A stretch of DNA of 57,447 nucleotides from Myxococcales bacterium UBA5297 (GCA_002408385.1 DHSB01000156.1:28652-86098), one strand, 5' to 3'. Numbered from the stretch's first letter, positions 23,244 to 31,699 are shown. A program made the numbers and translations. The notes: generated from the sequence alone by a model not told the origin.

Positions 23244-23894
23244 ATGACCGACAACGAACGCGAAAAGAACGAAGCTCCCGAGCCCCAGGAAGAGCCTGGC
23301 GAGCCGTTGCCCCCGTACGTCATCGAGGCGGCCCGCTCGAGCCGCTCGCGCTGCAAGAGCTGTCGGCGCGCTATCGACAAGGGCTCGCTGCGCATCGGCA
23401 TCCTCAGCGAAGGCGGGTTCTACGGGCCGGGCTACATGTGGCACCACCTCGGCTGCGCGGCGCGCCGGCAGTGGGAGAAGGTCGAGGAGGCCTACGCCCA
23501 GGAGGCGTGGAAGAACGCCAAGCAGCCTCCGGGCAAGCTGCCCGGCCTCGACGAGCTGCGCGCGCAGCGCGAGAAGGCCGAGGAGAAGCGCGCCAAGCGC
23601 AAGGAGTTGCCCTACGTCGAAGAGGATCCCTCCGGCCGCGCGCGCTGCAAGCAGTGCGGCGAGCCGATGGAGAAGGGTTCGTTGCGCGTCGTGGTCGGCA
23701 AAGACGTCACCTTCGGCAACCAGACGCGCACCGGCCCGATGGCCGTGCACCCGCGCTGCGTCAAGGCGGCGCTCGAGCAGCCCGACGTGTCGACCGAGCT
23801 CGAGGGGTTGCGCGAGGCGCTGCTCGAGAACAGCGGACTGCCCGAGGAGCGCATCGACGCGGTGATGCGCGAGATAGAGGGCTCGGCGAGCTGA
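23244..23894 (+). CDS. Protein with two PARP-type zinc fingers
   Basis: 216 residues. Finger 1 is C37-x2-C40 ... H68-x2-C71, with the PARP-like surroundings YVIEAARSSRSRCKSC and DKGSLRIG. Finger 2 is C135-x2-C138 ... H169-x2-C172, with GRARCKQCGEPMEKGSLRVV. In eukaryotic PARP1 and DNA ligase III such fingers recognise DNA strand breaks. No catalytic domain is present: a charged linker of about 60 residues joins the fingers, and a short helical tail follows. A DNA-nick-binding adaptor is the likely role, by family only. It follows a phosphoglycolate-phosphatase-like gene, which could belong to the same repair theme. Confidence 0.85.
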   Translation: MTDNEREKNEAPEPQEEPGEPLPPYVIEAARSSRSRCKSCRRAIDKGSLRIGILSEGGFYGPGYMWHHLGCAARRQWEKVEEAYAQEAWKNAKQPPGKLPGLDELRAQREKAEEKRAKRKELPYVEEDPSGRARCKQCGEPMEKGSLRVVVGKDVTFGNQTRTGPMAVHPRCVKAALEQPDVSTELEGLREALLENSGLPEERIDAVMREIEGSAS

Positions 23895-23906
23895 CGCGAG
23901 CGCAAG

Positions 23907-23934
23907 GCGAGGCGCCGCACTCCTCGGGCCTCGC
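23907..23934. terminator. Weak hairpin between convergent genes
   Basis: GCGAGGC (23907-23913) and GCCTCGC (23928-23934) can form a 7-bp stem with a 14-base loop, in the 39-bp gap between the PARP-finger gene and the thioredoxin gene, which face each other. There is no T-tract. Confidence 0.3.
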
Positions 23935-24470
23935 TACCGCGCCACGAGGGCCTTCTCGATCTCGCGCTGGATTGTCTCGCGCGACTGCATCGTCGTGTGC
24001 CCGGCGACGATGGTCCCGTCGCGCCCGACGACGTAGAGCGTCGGCAGCCGGTGCGCGTTCCAGGCGTGGACTGTCGGCTCGTCGGGCCAGAGCACGAGAG
24101 GCGGGGCACCTGTCTGGCCGGCAAAGAGCCCGGTCACCTGCGCTTCGCGATCCTCGGGATCGTCCAGGTTGACGGTGACGAGCTTGACGCCTCTGTCTTG
24201 GTAGGTGCGCTCGAGCTCGCGCAGCACCGGCAGCTCGCGCAGGCATGGCCCGCACCAGGTAGCCCAGAACGAGACGACGGCCACCTGGCCCTCGAGCGCG
24301 GCGAGATCGAAGTCGCCGCCTCCGCGCATCGGCGCCTCGAGCGCGGGGGCGGGCGAGCCGGGGGCGAGCGGCTGTGCCAGGCGCTCCTCGCGAATCGCCT
24401 GCAGCGCGCCGGCTCCCACGGCCAGAGCGATCGCCGCCCAGAGCAGCGCCCGCCAGAGAATTCTCCGCAT
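23934..24470 (-). CDS. TlpA/ResA-like membrane-anchored thioredoxin
   Basis: 178 residues. A signal anchor covers about 5-24, then comes a periplasmic thioredoxin fold with the active site WCGPC (C73, C76) in SFWATWCGPCLRELPVL, and the cis-Pro segment RLPTLYVVGRDG near 141-152. TlpA/ResA proteins reduce disulfides outside the membrane, for example of apocytochrome c. The family consensus is clear; the exact partner is unknown because no cytochrome biogenesis gene is near. It converges on the PARP-finger gene. Confidence 0.92.
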   Translation of the reverse strand: MRRILWRALLWAAIALAVGAGALQAIREERLAQPLAPGSPAPALEAPMRGGGDFDLAALEGQVAVVSFWATWCGPCLRELPVLRELERTYQDRGVKLVTVNLDDPEDREAQVTGLFAGQTGAPPLVLWPDEPTVHAWNAHRLPTLYVVGRDGTIVAGHTTMQSRETIQREIEKALVAR

Positions 24471-24587
24471 CTCGAGCCTCTCTCCTCGTCCCGATTCCCG
24501 TGCTGTTGGAGCCCGCGCCGGCCCGGAGGACTCAAGCTCGGCCTGCCCGCCGCGACGAGCGCGCGGCCGGCGGCGGTCCCACAGCGC

Positions 24588-25823
24588 CTACCGCCTCGCG
24601 ACGAGGCCTCGGTGCATCTGCTGGAGGAGGAAGCGAACCGCCCGTTGCGCGCGGGGATTCCTTCGCACGCGGGCAGCCAACCAGGGGCCGTGCCGGTAGT
24701 ACGCGCGCACGAAAGCGCGGCCGGCGGCCTGCGGCAGCAGGACCTCGTCGCGGAAGGCGCGGAAGGCGTCGAGCTCGCGGGCGCCCTCGCCGAAGGCGGC
24801 GGTCGCGAGGAAGCAGGCGCCCTTGGGCACGACCCAGAGCACGTGTCCGGTCGTCAGGTTCTCGACCGCCGAAAGCGACCCCGTCCCCGAATAGAGCAGC
24901 ACCGCGAGATCGCGCGGCGCGAGCGCGAGCTCGCCCTGTGAGGCGTCGTCGAACTCGAGCACGCTCGCGCCGCCGCCGACCGGCTCGACCCGCAGCGTGT
25001 AGTGCATCGCCTTGCCGACCGACCTCGAGTCGACGCCGCGCACCTCGACGAAGTGCCCGGTGAAAGGTTTCTGGCACAGCGTGCAGGTGAAGCGATGGGT
25101 CGAATAGCGGGGCGCAACCGAGTAGGGCGCCGGACGCCGACAGTCTTGGTTGGCGCAGAAGAGCTGAACGGTGAGCGAAGGCTCGGGGCGCGGGTCGTAG
25201 CGCGAGACGCCGGTGTTGCGGTCGAAGACCTTCGCGGCCGAGGCCGGGCTCTCGAACTGGAAGAACGAGCCGCTGCTCGTCGCCGCGCGCGCCGCCTCCC
25301 AGGCCTCGCGCGCGAGGTTGTCGCCGGCGCTGATGTTGCCTCCGCCGATGGCGACCAGCGCGCGCACGTGGGCCTCGACCGCGCCGATGAGCGTGGCGAG
25401 CCGTTCGTCGTCGCGCGAGGCCTTGGCGGTGGCTATCAGCCGCGACAGCAGGTCGGTCGCCCGGGGAAGCAGCTCGATCGCCCTGTCGCGCACCGTGTCG
25501 TTTGCCCTGCGATATGCCGGGGGCTCGGGCAGCGCCTCGAAGAGCTCGGCCGACTCGGCCCGGAGCGCGTCCACGGCCGCGGGCGAGAGCACCAGGCTCT
25601 CGTAGCGTCCAGCCTCCGCGCGGGCGCGCAGGATCAGTTCCTCACCAATCTCCAAAGTGCCGCGATTCTTCGGCGTCCACGCGAGCGCGTCAAGCAAGCG
25701 GTCGGAATCGTCCGGCGGATGAGGCCGGCGTTTGCCTGGCGACAGGGCAGAAAATTCGACCGGTGTAAGCGCGTGTGCTACCCCAGAGGTCACGGAGGCA
25801 CGCGCGATGTTCGGACTGATCAA
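24588..25823 (-). CDS. CFI-box-CTERM protein with central zinc ribbon
   Basis: Up to 411 residues. The C-terminal 65 residues are a CFI-box: CFLATAAFGEGARELDAF, then FRDEVLLPQAAGRAFVRAYY. The centre has two CxxC-like pairs (FCANQDC and FTCTLC) around residues 220-245, a probable zinc ribbon, followed by beta-rich sequence. The N-terminal 200 residues are helical. The function of CFI-box proteins is unknown. The start is unresolved: the longest frame begins at TTG 25823, which would overlap the divergent gene, and no ATG occurs in the first 60 codons. GTG 25793 or TTG 25697 are alternatives. Confidence 0.75.
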   Translation of the reverse strand: MISPNIARASVTSGVAHALTPVEFSALSPGKRRPHPPDDSDRLLDALAWTPKNRGTLEIGEELILRARAEAGRYESLVLSPAAVDALRAESAELFEALPEPPAYRRANDTVRDRAIELLPRATDLLSRLIATAKASRDDERLATLIGAVEAHVRALVAIGGGNISAGDNLAREAWEAARAATSSGSFFQFESPASAAKVFDRNTGVSRYDPRPEPSLTVQLFCANQDCRRPAPYSVAPRYSTHRFTCTLCQKPFTGHFVEVRGVDSRSVGKAMHYTLRVEPVGGGASVLEFDDASQGELALAPRDLAVLLYSGTGSLSAVENLTTGHVLWVVPKGACFLATAAFGEGARELDAFRAFRDEVLLPQAAGRAFVRAYYRHGPWLAARVRRNPRAQRAVRFLLQQMHRGLVARR

Positions 25824-26127
25824 GATGCTCTTCTACTCGTTCGTGGCTGTGGCCGTCGGCGTGTTCATCGGCACGGTTCCGGTGGGCGGGCGGACGATAG
25901 CCGACCGCATCGTGGGCGCGTACGAGGTTGCCCCCTCGCTCGACTCGGCCAAGGCCGCGGCGAAGAGCGCGGTCGAGCGTGGCGCGACGGCGTCGAAGGG
26001 GCAGGCCACGGCGAAGGCAGCGCCGGCAGCGCCGGTGACCGCGGGTCAAGCCAACAGTCCGGAGAGGACCACCCCCGAAGAGCGCCAGGCGCTCGATCGG
26101 ATCATCGCCTCGCGCACCGCGCGCTGA
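25807..26127 (+). CDS. Small single-pass membrane protein
   Basis: 106 residues from ATG 25807 (GGAGG nine or so bases upstream). One N-terminal membrane helix (about 2-24, FGLIKMLFYSFVAVAVGVFI), then an Ala-rich stretch with low complexity (SAKAAAKSAVERGATASK) and a charged end, RTTPEERQALDRIIASR. No family recognised. It diverges from the CFI-box gene; their 5' ends may overlap by a few bases, depending on the true start of that gene. Confidence 0.65.
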   Translation: MFGLIKMLFYSFVAVAVGVFIGTVPVGGRTIADRIVGAYEVAPSLDSAKAAAKSAVERGATASKGQATAKAAPAAPVTAGQANSPERTTPEERQALDRIIASRTAR

Positions 26128-26320
26128 TCGCCGCCGCGGTCATCGCGCCGTGGCGAGGACCCAGCGGCCGCCCATTCGCTACCGGAGCGATACGACCGCC
26201 GGGGCGCTATCGGAGAGACGGCCGCTCGCGGCGCTTTGACGGTCTCGGGCGGAGAGCTCGGGTGCCGGGACTCGCGAGCCGGCGCGTGGCCAGCGTTCTC
26301 CAAGTCGGTTGTCTGGAGGC

Positions 26321-26351
26321 CGCGCCGCTGGCCTCCGTCGCCAGCGGCGCG
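26321..26351. terminator. Strong GC-rich hairpin between convergent genes
   Basis: CGCGCCGCTGG at 26321-26331 and CCAGCGGCGCG at 26341-26351 form a perfect 11-bp stem with a 9-base loop. It stands 8 bp past the stop of the minus-strand lipoprotein gene, facing the small membrane-protein gene. It has no T-tract, but a strong stem at a convergent junction suits a bidirectional terminator. Confidence 0.55.
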
Positions 26352-26359
26352 CTGTCCGG

Positions 26360-27814
26360 CTACTTGATGAAGAAGACTCCGCGAAGCTCCTCGGTGCGGG
26401 AGATGGGCTTGCCCGACTTCAGCGACTCGGCGCGGAACTGGTAGACCATCCCGGGCTCGAGCGGAGCGCCGCCGTAGGGCACCGAGAGGTCGGCGCCGCC
26501 GTTCGGAGAGGCGACGTCGAGCTTCTCCCAGACCACGTTGCCGAGCGCGTCGAAGACCCGCAGCGCGTATCCATCTTCGCTCGAGTCGTCGGCCCAGACG
26601 AAGGTGGGCGCGCCTTCGAGCTCTTCGGGCAGCGCGGCCCCCGGCGAGCGGACCGCGAGCGCTTCGGTCACCTTGAACGCGACGCTGGCGACCGTGGGGG
26701 CGCCGCCGCGCACCTCGAAGTGCACGATCTGCGTGCCGGCGATGTTCGGGTCGGGATCGCGCACCAGGCCGTCGTTGTCGAGCGAGGCCAGGGCGACGTA
26801 GTTGCCGTCCGGCACACCCTCGATGACGAAGTCGCCCGCGACCCCGGTGGCGCGCAGGCCGCGGGGAACCTGCCCAATCTCCAGGCTCTCGATGAAGGTC
26901 TCTTCGACCGCGAGGACGACCGAGGTCTTGACACCACCCGGCGCGTTCACGATCGAGACCTTGCCGGTGATCTTGGCAAGCTTCGAATCGGCGACTGCGG
27001 CCAGGACCACGTCCTCGACCTTCTGGCCCGCGGCCACGGTGAGCTCGACCGGCGCAAGCTGGGTCCTGGCGACGTAGCCACGCACGGTGATCGGGCCGGC
27101 GGCGACGTTGAAGACCACGAACTCGCCGCCCGAGTCGGCAACCGCGCTCGACTCGCCGGCGACGACGAGGGTGCCGGCCGGTTCGGCGCCTTCAACGCGG
27201 CCGTGGATGGTGGCCAGCGCCTCGGGTGACTCGACGGGAATGAGGCTGATCGAGGTCGCTGCCGTGTCGATGACATAGGGCGCGCCTGACTGCGGCGGCG
27301 CGGCGGTGGCGAGGTCGATCGGAAGCGCTGGGCGCAGTCCGCCAGGGAACGAGTGGTACGCCGAGGCGTCGGCGCGCAGCGTGTAGATCGTGGAGACGGG
27401 CGAGCCGTCGGCCTTGCGCCGCGCGGGGAGGCCGAGCTCGTAGCTGCCGTCCGTGCCCGATACCGCGACCCGCCCGACGACGATGCCGCCCTCGTCGCGG
27501 GCGGCAACCCGGGCCGCGGCGACGCCGGTCTTCTCGAGCGCGTCGGTGATCTTGCCGCGAAGTACGACCTTGGCGAAGCAGCGCGGCTCGCCGGCTTCGA
27601 CCTCCTCGCAGGCTTGGCCGTCCTCGCAGGTCGAGGGGGTGTCGAGCAGGCAGCCGGGGACGCAGCTCGGCTCGCCCTCGGTGTCGGCCTTGCAGAGGCT
27701 GCCGGGGCCGCACGAGGTGATGTCGGCGAGGTCGCAAGGGTCGTCGTCGCCGCAGCCGAGAAGCAACGCGCCGGCGAGCGCGGCGGAGAGAAGGAGCTTC
27801 GACAGGTTTGGCAT
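26360..27814 (-). CDS. Cys-rich lipoprotein with carboxypeptidase-regulatory-like repeats
   Basis: 484 residues from ATG 27814; an upstream in-frame start would spoil the signal. The signal peptide ends in a lipobox LLLGC, with C21 as the lipid-bearing residue. A Cys-rich patch follows (about 27-80: DPCDLADITSCGPGSLCKAD and onward, ten Cys or more), then several beta-sandwich segments of the carboxypeptidase regulatory type, such as VVLRGKITDALEKTGVAAA and DFVIEGVPDGNYVALASLD. It is an exported, probably outer-membrane or periplasmic protein. No enzyme motif is seen; a structural or surface role is likely. Such Cys-rich lipoproteins are frequent in Myxococcota. Confidence 0.82.
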   Translation of the reverse strand: MPNLSKLLLSAALAGALLLGCGDDDPCDLADITSCGPGSLCKADTEGEPSCVPGCLLDTPSTCEDGQACEEVEAGEPRCFAKVVLRGKITDALEKTGVAAARVAARDEGGIVVGRVAVSGTDGSYELGLPARRKADGSPVSTIYTLRADASAYHSFPGGLRPALPIDLATAAPPQSGAPYVIDTAATSISLIPVESPEALATIHGRVEGAEPAGTLVVAGESSAVADSGGEFVVFNVAAGPITVRGYVARTQLAPVELTVAAGQKVEDVVLAAVADSKLAKITGKVSIVNAPGGVKTSVVLAVEETFIESLEIGQVPRGLRATGVAGDFVIEGVPDGNYVALASLDNDGLVRDPDPNIAGTQIVHFEVRGGAPTVASVAFKVTEALAVRSPGAALPEELEGAPTFVWADDSSEDGYALRVFDALGNVVWEKLDVASPNGGADLSVPYGGAPLEPGMVYQFRAESLKSGKPISRTEELRGVFFIK

Positions 27815-28180
27815 ATGGACTCTCGAGCCGCGGCCACCGTGCCTGGTCACCCGGCGATGAGGGGTATTGTCACGGCTTAGACGATGAGACAGGCCGAATG
27901 TTACCGTCCCGCGAGGTGAAGGTCAGCAGTCCGGCGAAGAGCCGGGCGAGCGGTCGGGGAGGAGGCGCCAAGGGAGGGCAAACAGCGCCGGTGGCGACAG
28001 GTGGTCGAGGGCAGGTGGACGCAGGATGGAGTGGGAGAGGTCGAGCACGGTGGTGTGACCACTGGCACGCACAGCGCCCTCTCGATTCAGCGGGATCCGG
28101 ATCGAAGCTTGGCCGCCTCGGCAGCGGGCAGTCGCGACTGTCTCAAGAATGACGTTTAGGTGATCGAGAGTGACCATCAG
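27815..28180. other. Intergenic region without a recognised gene
   Basis: 366 bp between the lipoprotein start and the tandem repeats. It should contain the lipoprotein promoter, but I see no consensus that I would defend. Small open frames on both strands lack ribosome sites and family resemblance. Confidence 0.5.
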
Positions 28181-28640
28181 GTGCTCCAGAGCCGCTGACA
28201 CGTCGATCAGAACGACCGGCGAGCGCTCCAGAGCCGCCGAATGCGTCGTCAGAATGACCGGCGAGGTGCTTTAGAGCCGCTGATGCATCGTCGGAATGAC
28301 CTGCGAGATGCTCCAGAGCCGCTGAATGCGTCGTCAGAATGACCTGCGAGTGCTCCAGAGCCGCTGAATGCATCGTCAGAATGACCTGCGAGGTGCTCCA
28401 GAGCCGCTGAATGCGTCGTCAGAATGACCTGCGAGGTGCTCCAGAGCCGCTGGCGCGTTGATCAGAATGACCTGCGAGGTGCCCCAGAGCCGCTGAATGC
28501 ATCGTCAGAATGACCGGCGAGGTGGTCCAGAGCCGCCGACGCGTCGTCGGAATGACCGGCGAGGCGCTCCAGAGCCGCTGATGCATCGTCAGAATGACCT
28601 GCGAGCTGCTCCAGAGCCGCTGACCGATCGACCAGAAGCC
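28181..28640. repeat. About ten and a half tandem copies of a 43-bp unit
   Basis: The unit begins GTGCTCCAGAGCCGCTGAAT and ends TCAGAATGACCTGCGAG; most copies are 42-43 bp. Variation is concentrated at a few places (GCGTCGTC against GCATCGTC, CCTGCGAG against CCGGCGAG). The block ends directly at the sctV stop codon (28643). A unit length not divisible by 3 and stops in the frames argue against a coding repeat. The units touch each other, so there are no spacers as in CRISPR. Confidence 0.92.
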
Positions 28641-28642
28641 GC

Positions 28643-30751
28643 TCAAGCGAGCGAGATGCGCGCGATGGGCTGGATGTTCAGCTCGGGCGACAGCTCCTGG
28701 TAGCTGACCACGCTGAACGGCGGCATGAACTCGTACTCGAGCAGCTTGCGCACGTAGCGGCGCACGTCCATCGCCGTGAGGATGACCGGCCGCTGGGCGG
28801 TCGGCGGCAGGTGGCCGCACTCGTGGCGCACCGCGCTGATGATCTCCTGCGCGAGGTCGGGCTCGAGCGCGAGGTGGCTGCCGGCGCTGGTGTGCTTGAT
28901 TGCCCCGCGGATCGCCTCCTCGATCTGCGGGTCGAGCAGATAGACGACCAGCGTGTTCTGGCCGCGCGTGTACTTGTGGCTGATGTAGCGCTTCATCGAG
29001 GCGCGCACGTGCTCGGTGAGCATCACGCTGTCGGCCTCGACCTGGCCCCATTCGGCGAGCGACTGCAGGATGCCGCGCAGGTCGCGCACGCTCATCTCCT
29101 CCTCGACCAGCCGCTGGAGGATGTCGGTGAGCTTGAGGACGCTGACGACCTTGGGCACGCACTCCTTGACCAGCGCGGGGAAGGCCTTCTCGAGCTGCTC
29201 GAGGCCGCTTTGGACCTCCTGGATTCCGAGGAACTCCTTGGCGTTGCGGCGCAGGATGCCGGCGAGGTGCAGCACGAGGTAGCTCGGGGCGTCCCAGGTG
29301 GTCAGGCCCGCGCCCTCGAGCACGGGGCGATACTTCTCCTCGACCCAGGCGCAGGGCTGGCGGGTGGCGGGGTTGAGCGCCTCGATGCCTTGGATGTTCA
29401 TCAGCCGGAGGCGATCGACCGTGTCGTTGACGAGGATGTTGCCCAGGCTTACCTGCCCGGTGACGAGCGGCACCTCGTTGAGCTGGATCTGGTAGGCGCC
29501 CGGCGGCAGGCCCGGGTTGGCGCGGGCGCGCACGCCCGGGTAGCGCACCCCGAGCTCGATGAAGAGCCCGTCGCGCATGAAGGGGATCAGCTCGAAGAGG
29601 AACCGTCCGCCGTCCTGGCGCGAGTCGACATGCGGCACCAGGGCATCGGAGACCTCGAGCACGATGGGCGTGACCACCGGCACGAACAGCTCGCTGTCGG
29701 GGTTCATCGGCTCTTTGGGCCCCGGCTCGATGGCCTGGGGCGTGCCGTCCTCGGGCGGCAGGTCGTCGAACTCCTGGAACTCGGCTCCGGCGCGCTCGCG
29801 GCGCATCAGCGCGAAGCCGGCGCCCCCGGCGATGGTGCCCATCAGCAGGAAGGGAATGGTCGGCAGTCCAGGGATGATGCCCAGCCCGAAGAGCATCGCC
29901 GCGGCGATGACGATGGCGCGCGGCTGCTGGGTGAGCTGCGTGGTCAGATCTTGGCCGAGGTGCGCGCCCTCATCCTCGCCCTGGACGCGGGTGACGATCA
30001 TGCCGGCCGAGGTGGAGATGAGCAGTGCCGGGATCTGGGAGACTAGGCCGTCGCCGATGGTGAGGATGGTGTAGGTGCGCGCCGCGTCGGCGACCTCCAT
30101 GCCGCGCTGGGTAACGCCGATGATCAGGCCGCCGACGACGTTGATGACGGTGATGATCATGCCGGCGATGGCGTCGCCCTTGACGAACTTCATCGCGCCG
30201 TCCATCGCACCGAACAGCGAGCTTTCGCGCTCGAGGTCGCGGCGTTTGCGCCTGCCTTCCTCCATATCCATCGCCCCCGAGCGCAGGTCGGCGTCGATCG
30301 ACATCTGCTTGCCGGGCATCGCGTCGAGGGTGAAGCGGGCGGCCACCTCCGAGACGCGCTCGGAGCCCTTGGCGATGACGATGAACTGGATGAGGGTGAG
30401 GATGAGGAAGACGACCGCGCCGACGACGTAGTTGCCGCGCACCACGAAGTTGCCAAACGCGCGCACGACCTCGCCCGCGTCGGCCTGCAGCAGGATGAGG
30501 CGGGTCGAGCTGACGTTCAGGGCGAGCCGGAACAGCGTGGTGACCAGCAGCAGCGACGGGAAGACCGAGATCTTGAGCGGGCTGCTGATGTAGATCGCGA
30601 CCAGTAGCAGGACGACCGAGATGCTGATGTTGGTGGTGAGCAGAACGTCCAGCAGCGGCGTGGGCAGCGGGACGATGAGCATCCCGACGATTCCCACGAC
30701 GCACACTGCGAGGATGATGTCGCTGTAGCTCTTGAGCCGTCCGCCTTCCAA
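28643..30751 (-). CDS. sctV: Type III secretion export gate protein (SctV/FlhA family)
   Basis: 702 residues. The N-terminal half has seven or eight membrane helices and the family signature in TTLFRLALNVSSTRLILL and FVVRGNYVVGAVVFLI. The cytoplasmic C-domain (about 350-702) contains RRYVRKLLEYEFMPPFSVVS and the end SYQELSPELNIQPIARI. This ending resembles SctV of non-flagellar systems more than FlhA. The nonameric ring is the export gate that takes up substrates. No other secretion gene is near, so it is an orphan in this window. The ATG at 30751 has GGAGGC-type bases upstream. Confidence 0.9.
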   Translation of the reverse strand: MEGGRLKSYSDIILAVCVVGIVGMLIVPLPTPLLDVLLTTNISISVVLLLVAIYISSPLKISVFPSLLLVTTLFRLALNVSSTRLILLQADAGEVVRAFGNFVVRGNYVVGAVVFLILTLIQFIVIAKGSERVSEVAARFTLDAMPGKQMSIDADLRSGAMDMEEGRRKRRDLERESSLFGAMDGAMKFVKGDAIAGMIITVINVVGGLIIGVTQRGMEVADAARTYTILTIGDGLVSQIPALLISTSAGMIVTRVQGEDEGAHLGQDLTTQLTQQPRAIVIAAAMLFGLGIIPGLPTIPFLLMGTIAGGAGFALMRRERAGAEFQEFDDLPPEDGTPQAIEPGPKEPMNPDSELFVPVVTPIVLEVSDALVPHVDSRQDGGRFLFELIPFMRDGLFIELGVRYPGVRARANPGLPPGAYQIQLNEVPLVTGQVSLGNILVNDTVDRLRLMNIQGIEALNPATRQPCAWVEEKYRPVLEGAGLTTWDAPSYLVLHLAGILRRNAKEFLGIQEVQSGLEQLEKAFPALVKECVPKVVSVLKLTDILQRLVEEEMSVRDLRGILQSLAEWGQVEADSVMLTEHVRASMKRYISHKYTRGQNTLVVYLLDPQIEEAIRGAIKHTSAGSHLALEPDLAQEIISAVRHECGHLPPTAQRPVILTAMDVRRYVRKLLEYEFMPPFSVVSYQELSPELNIQPIARISLA

Positions 30752-31030
30752 GGAGCCTCCGCAGAATTCGCCGGCATTCTAGCGAATGTGGGCTACCTCA
30801 CAAGGCAAGGCGGCAGTCGAGAGTCGACAGCCAGGCCGACGCAGGTAGGGGCGGGTAGCGATGCGCCCGTCCGGGAATCGAGCACCAGCGCGGGCCGGCA
30901 CGAAGGCCGGCCCTCTGGAATCGTGCCGCTACTCGAGTCCCGGTCCCGTAGCTCCTGAGGTAGGGCAGCAGCTTTCTCGCTCGGTCACAGCAGGCACGGT
31001 CGAGCTGGCTCCGGTGACACGGCGACCGTT
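30752..31030. other. Intergenic region, nothing recognised
   Basis: 279 bp between sctV and the small gene below. It is the likely place for the sctV promoter, but no consensus boxes were found. No RNA gene or repeat is seen. Confidence 0.45.
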
Positions 31031-31276
31031 CTACGAAGCCATTCGCAGCCCTTTCCCGAGCCCGGTCTTCGTGCCGCGTTCGGTCTGCGGCTCCTCGTCG
31101 TCTTCGTCTGTGTCGGGCTGAGTGAGCGGGACTTCGGCGGTGTTTCGGGCCGAGGGGGGCGAACCGGTGAGCCAGCGCTCGAGGGCGCTTTGGTTGACGA
31201 AGACGCTCGCTCGCCGCGGCGGGCGGCTCGTGGGCCCCGGGTTGCTCGGTCGTGGCGATCGGGGCTTCGGGCTCAT
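31031..31276 (-). CDS. Small basic protein of unknown function
   Basis: 81 residues from ATG 31276, supported by an excellent AAGGAG site seven bases upstream. The N-terminal third is Pro/Arg/Ser-rich (PKPRSPRPSNPGPTSRPP), the middle has VFVNQSALERWLTG, the next part is acidic, and the end is KTGLGKGLRMAS. It is probably disordered except for the central helix. No family recognised. It lies alone, opposite to mraZ. Expression is inferred only from the start site. Confidence 0.5.
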   Translation of the reverse strand: MSPKPRSPRPSNPGPTSRPPRRASVFVNQSALERWLTGSPPSARNTAEVPLTQPDTDEDDEEPQTERGTKTGLGKGLRMAS

Positions 31277-31545
31277 CTTCGTCTCCTTCGGCTCATCGTC
31301 GCGCTCTTTGCTGCCGGCTTTGCAGGGCCCGTGCCCGTTCCGGCTTCGAGGCGGGGAACCGTGGAGTTTCAATCAGTTGCAGCCGAGGGCCCGTCTAAAA
31401 AATACCAAGGCTGACAGCGTTACTGCGGCGCCGCTGACACACCGTTGGCGCCCTGGGCCCCCCGCCCCCCTTGGGGTCGGCCACCACGGCGCCCGCAAGC
31501 GCTGGGAGCAAAGTGCCGCAGCCCCCCGATATGACGGGGCAAATC
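31277..31545. other. Intergenic region upstream of the mraZ promoter
   Basis: 269 bp of GC-rich sequence without a convincing gene. A plus-strand frame covers part of it but has no ribosome site and no family resemblance. Confidence 0.5.
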
Positions 31546-31575
31546 TTGACAGCCCAGAGCCCGCAACCTTATCGT
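31546..31575 (+). promoter_or_regulatory. Sigma-70 promoter of the dcw operon (PmraZ)
   Basis: TTGACA at 31546-31551 is a perfect -35. TATCGT at 31570-31575 is a four-of-six -10 with an 18-bp spacer. The predicted start lies about 7 bp downstream, next to the MraZ boxes that begin at 31586. Confidence 0.7.
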
Positions 31576-31585
31576 GCGGCACAAA

Positions 31586-31630
31586 GTGGGAAGCAGTGGT
31601 ATGCAGTGGGGCGAAGTGCAGTTCAGTGGT
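31586..31630 (+). promoter_or_regulatory. MraZ operator: five GTG boxes with 10-bp period
   Basis: GTGGG 31586-31590, GTGGT 31596-31600, GTGGG 31606-31610, GTGCA 31616-31620 and GTGGT 31626-31630 follow each other at exactly 10 bp. Known MraZ sites are three or four direct TGGGN repeats separated by 5 bp. The array lies just after the promoter, so MraZ binding would repress the whole dcw operon. Confidence 0.85.
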
Positions 31631-31699
31631 GGCGCAGGGCAGTCTCACACGGCGGTTTGACAGCCTCCGGCCGACCTTCGAGCCGGGGCGGGCGCGGCG

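Noticed and set aside
20083..23894. A defined defence island formed by kinase, HAD and PARP-finger genes
   Set aside because: The genes are separated by the YafK relic and a divergent sugar-nucleotide gene, and none carries a known defence effector domain; only a loose DNA-repair theme can be defended.
27923..28201. Small minus-strand open frame before the repeats
   Set aside because: No ribosome site or family match; part of it is made by the first repeat copies.
28181..28640. CRISPR array
   Set aside because: The 43-bp units touch each other and differ only by scattered substitutions; there are no unique spacers of constant length and no cas genes.
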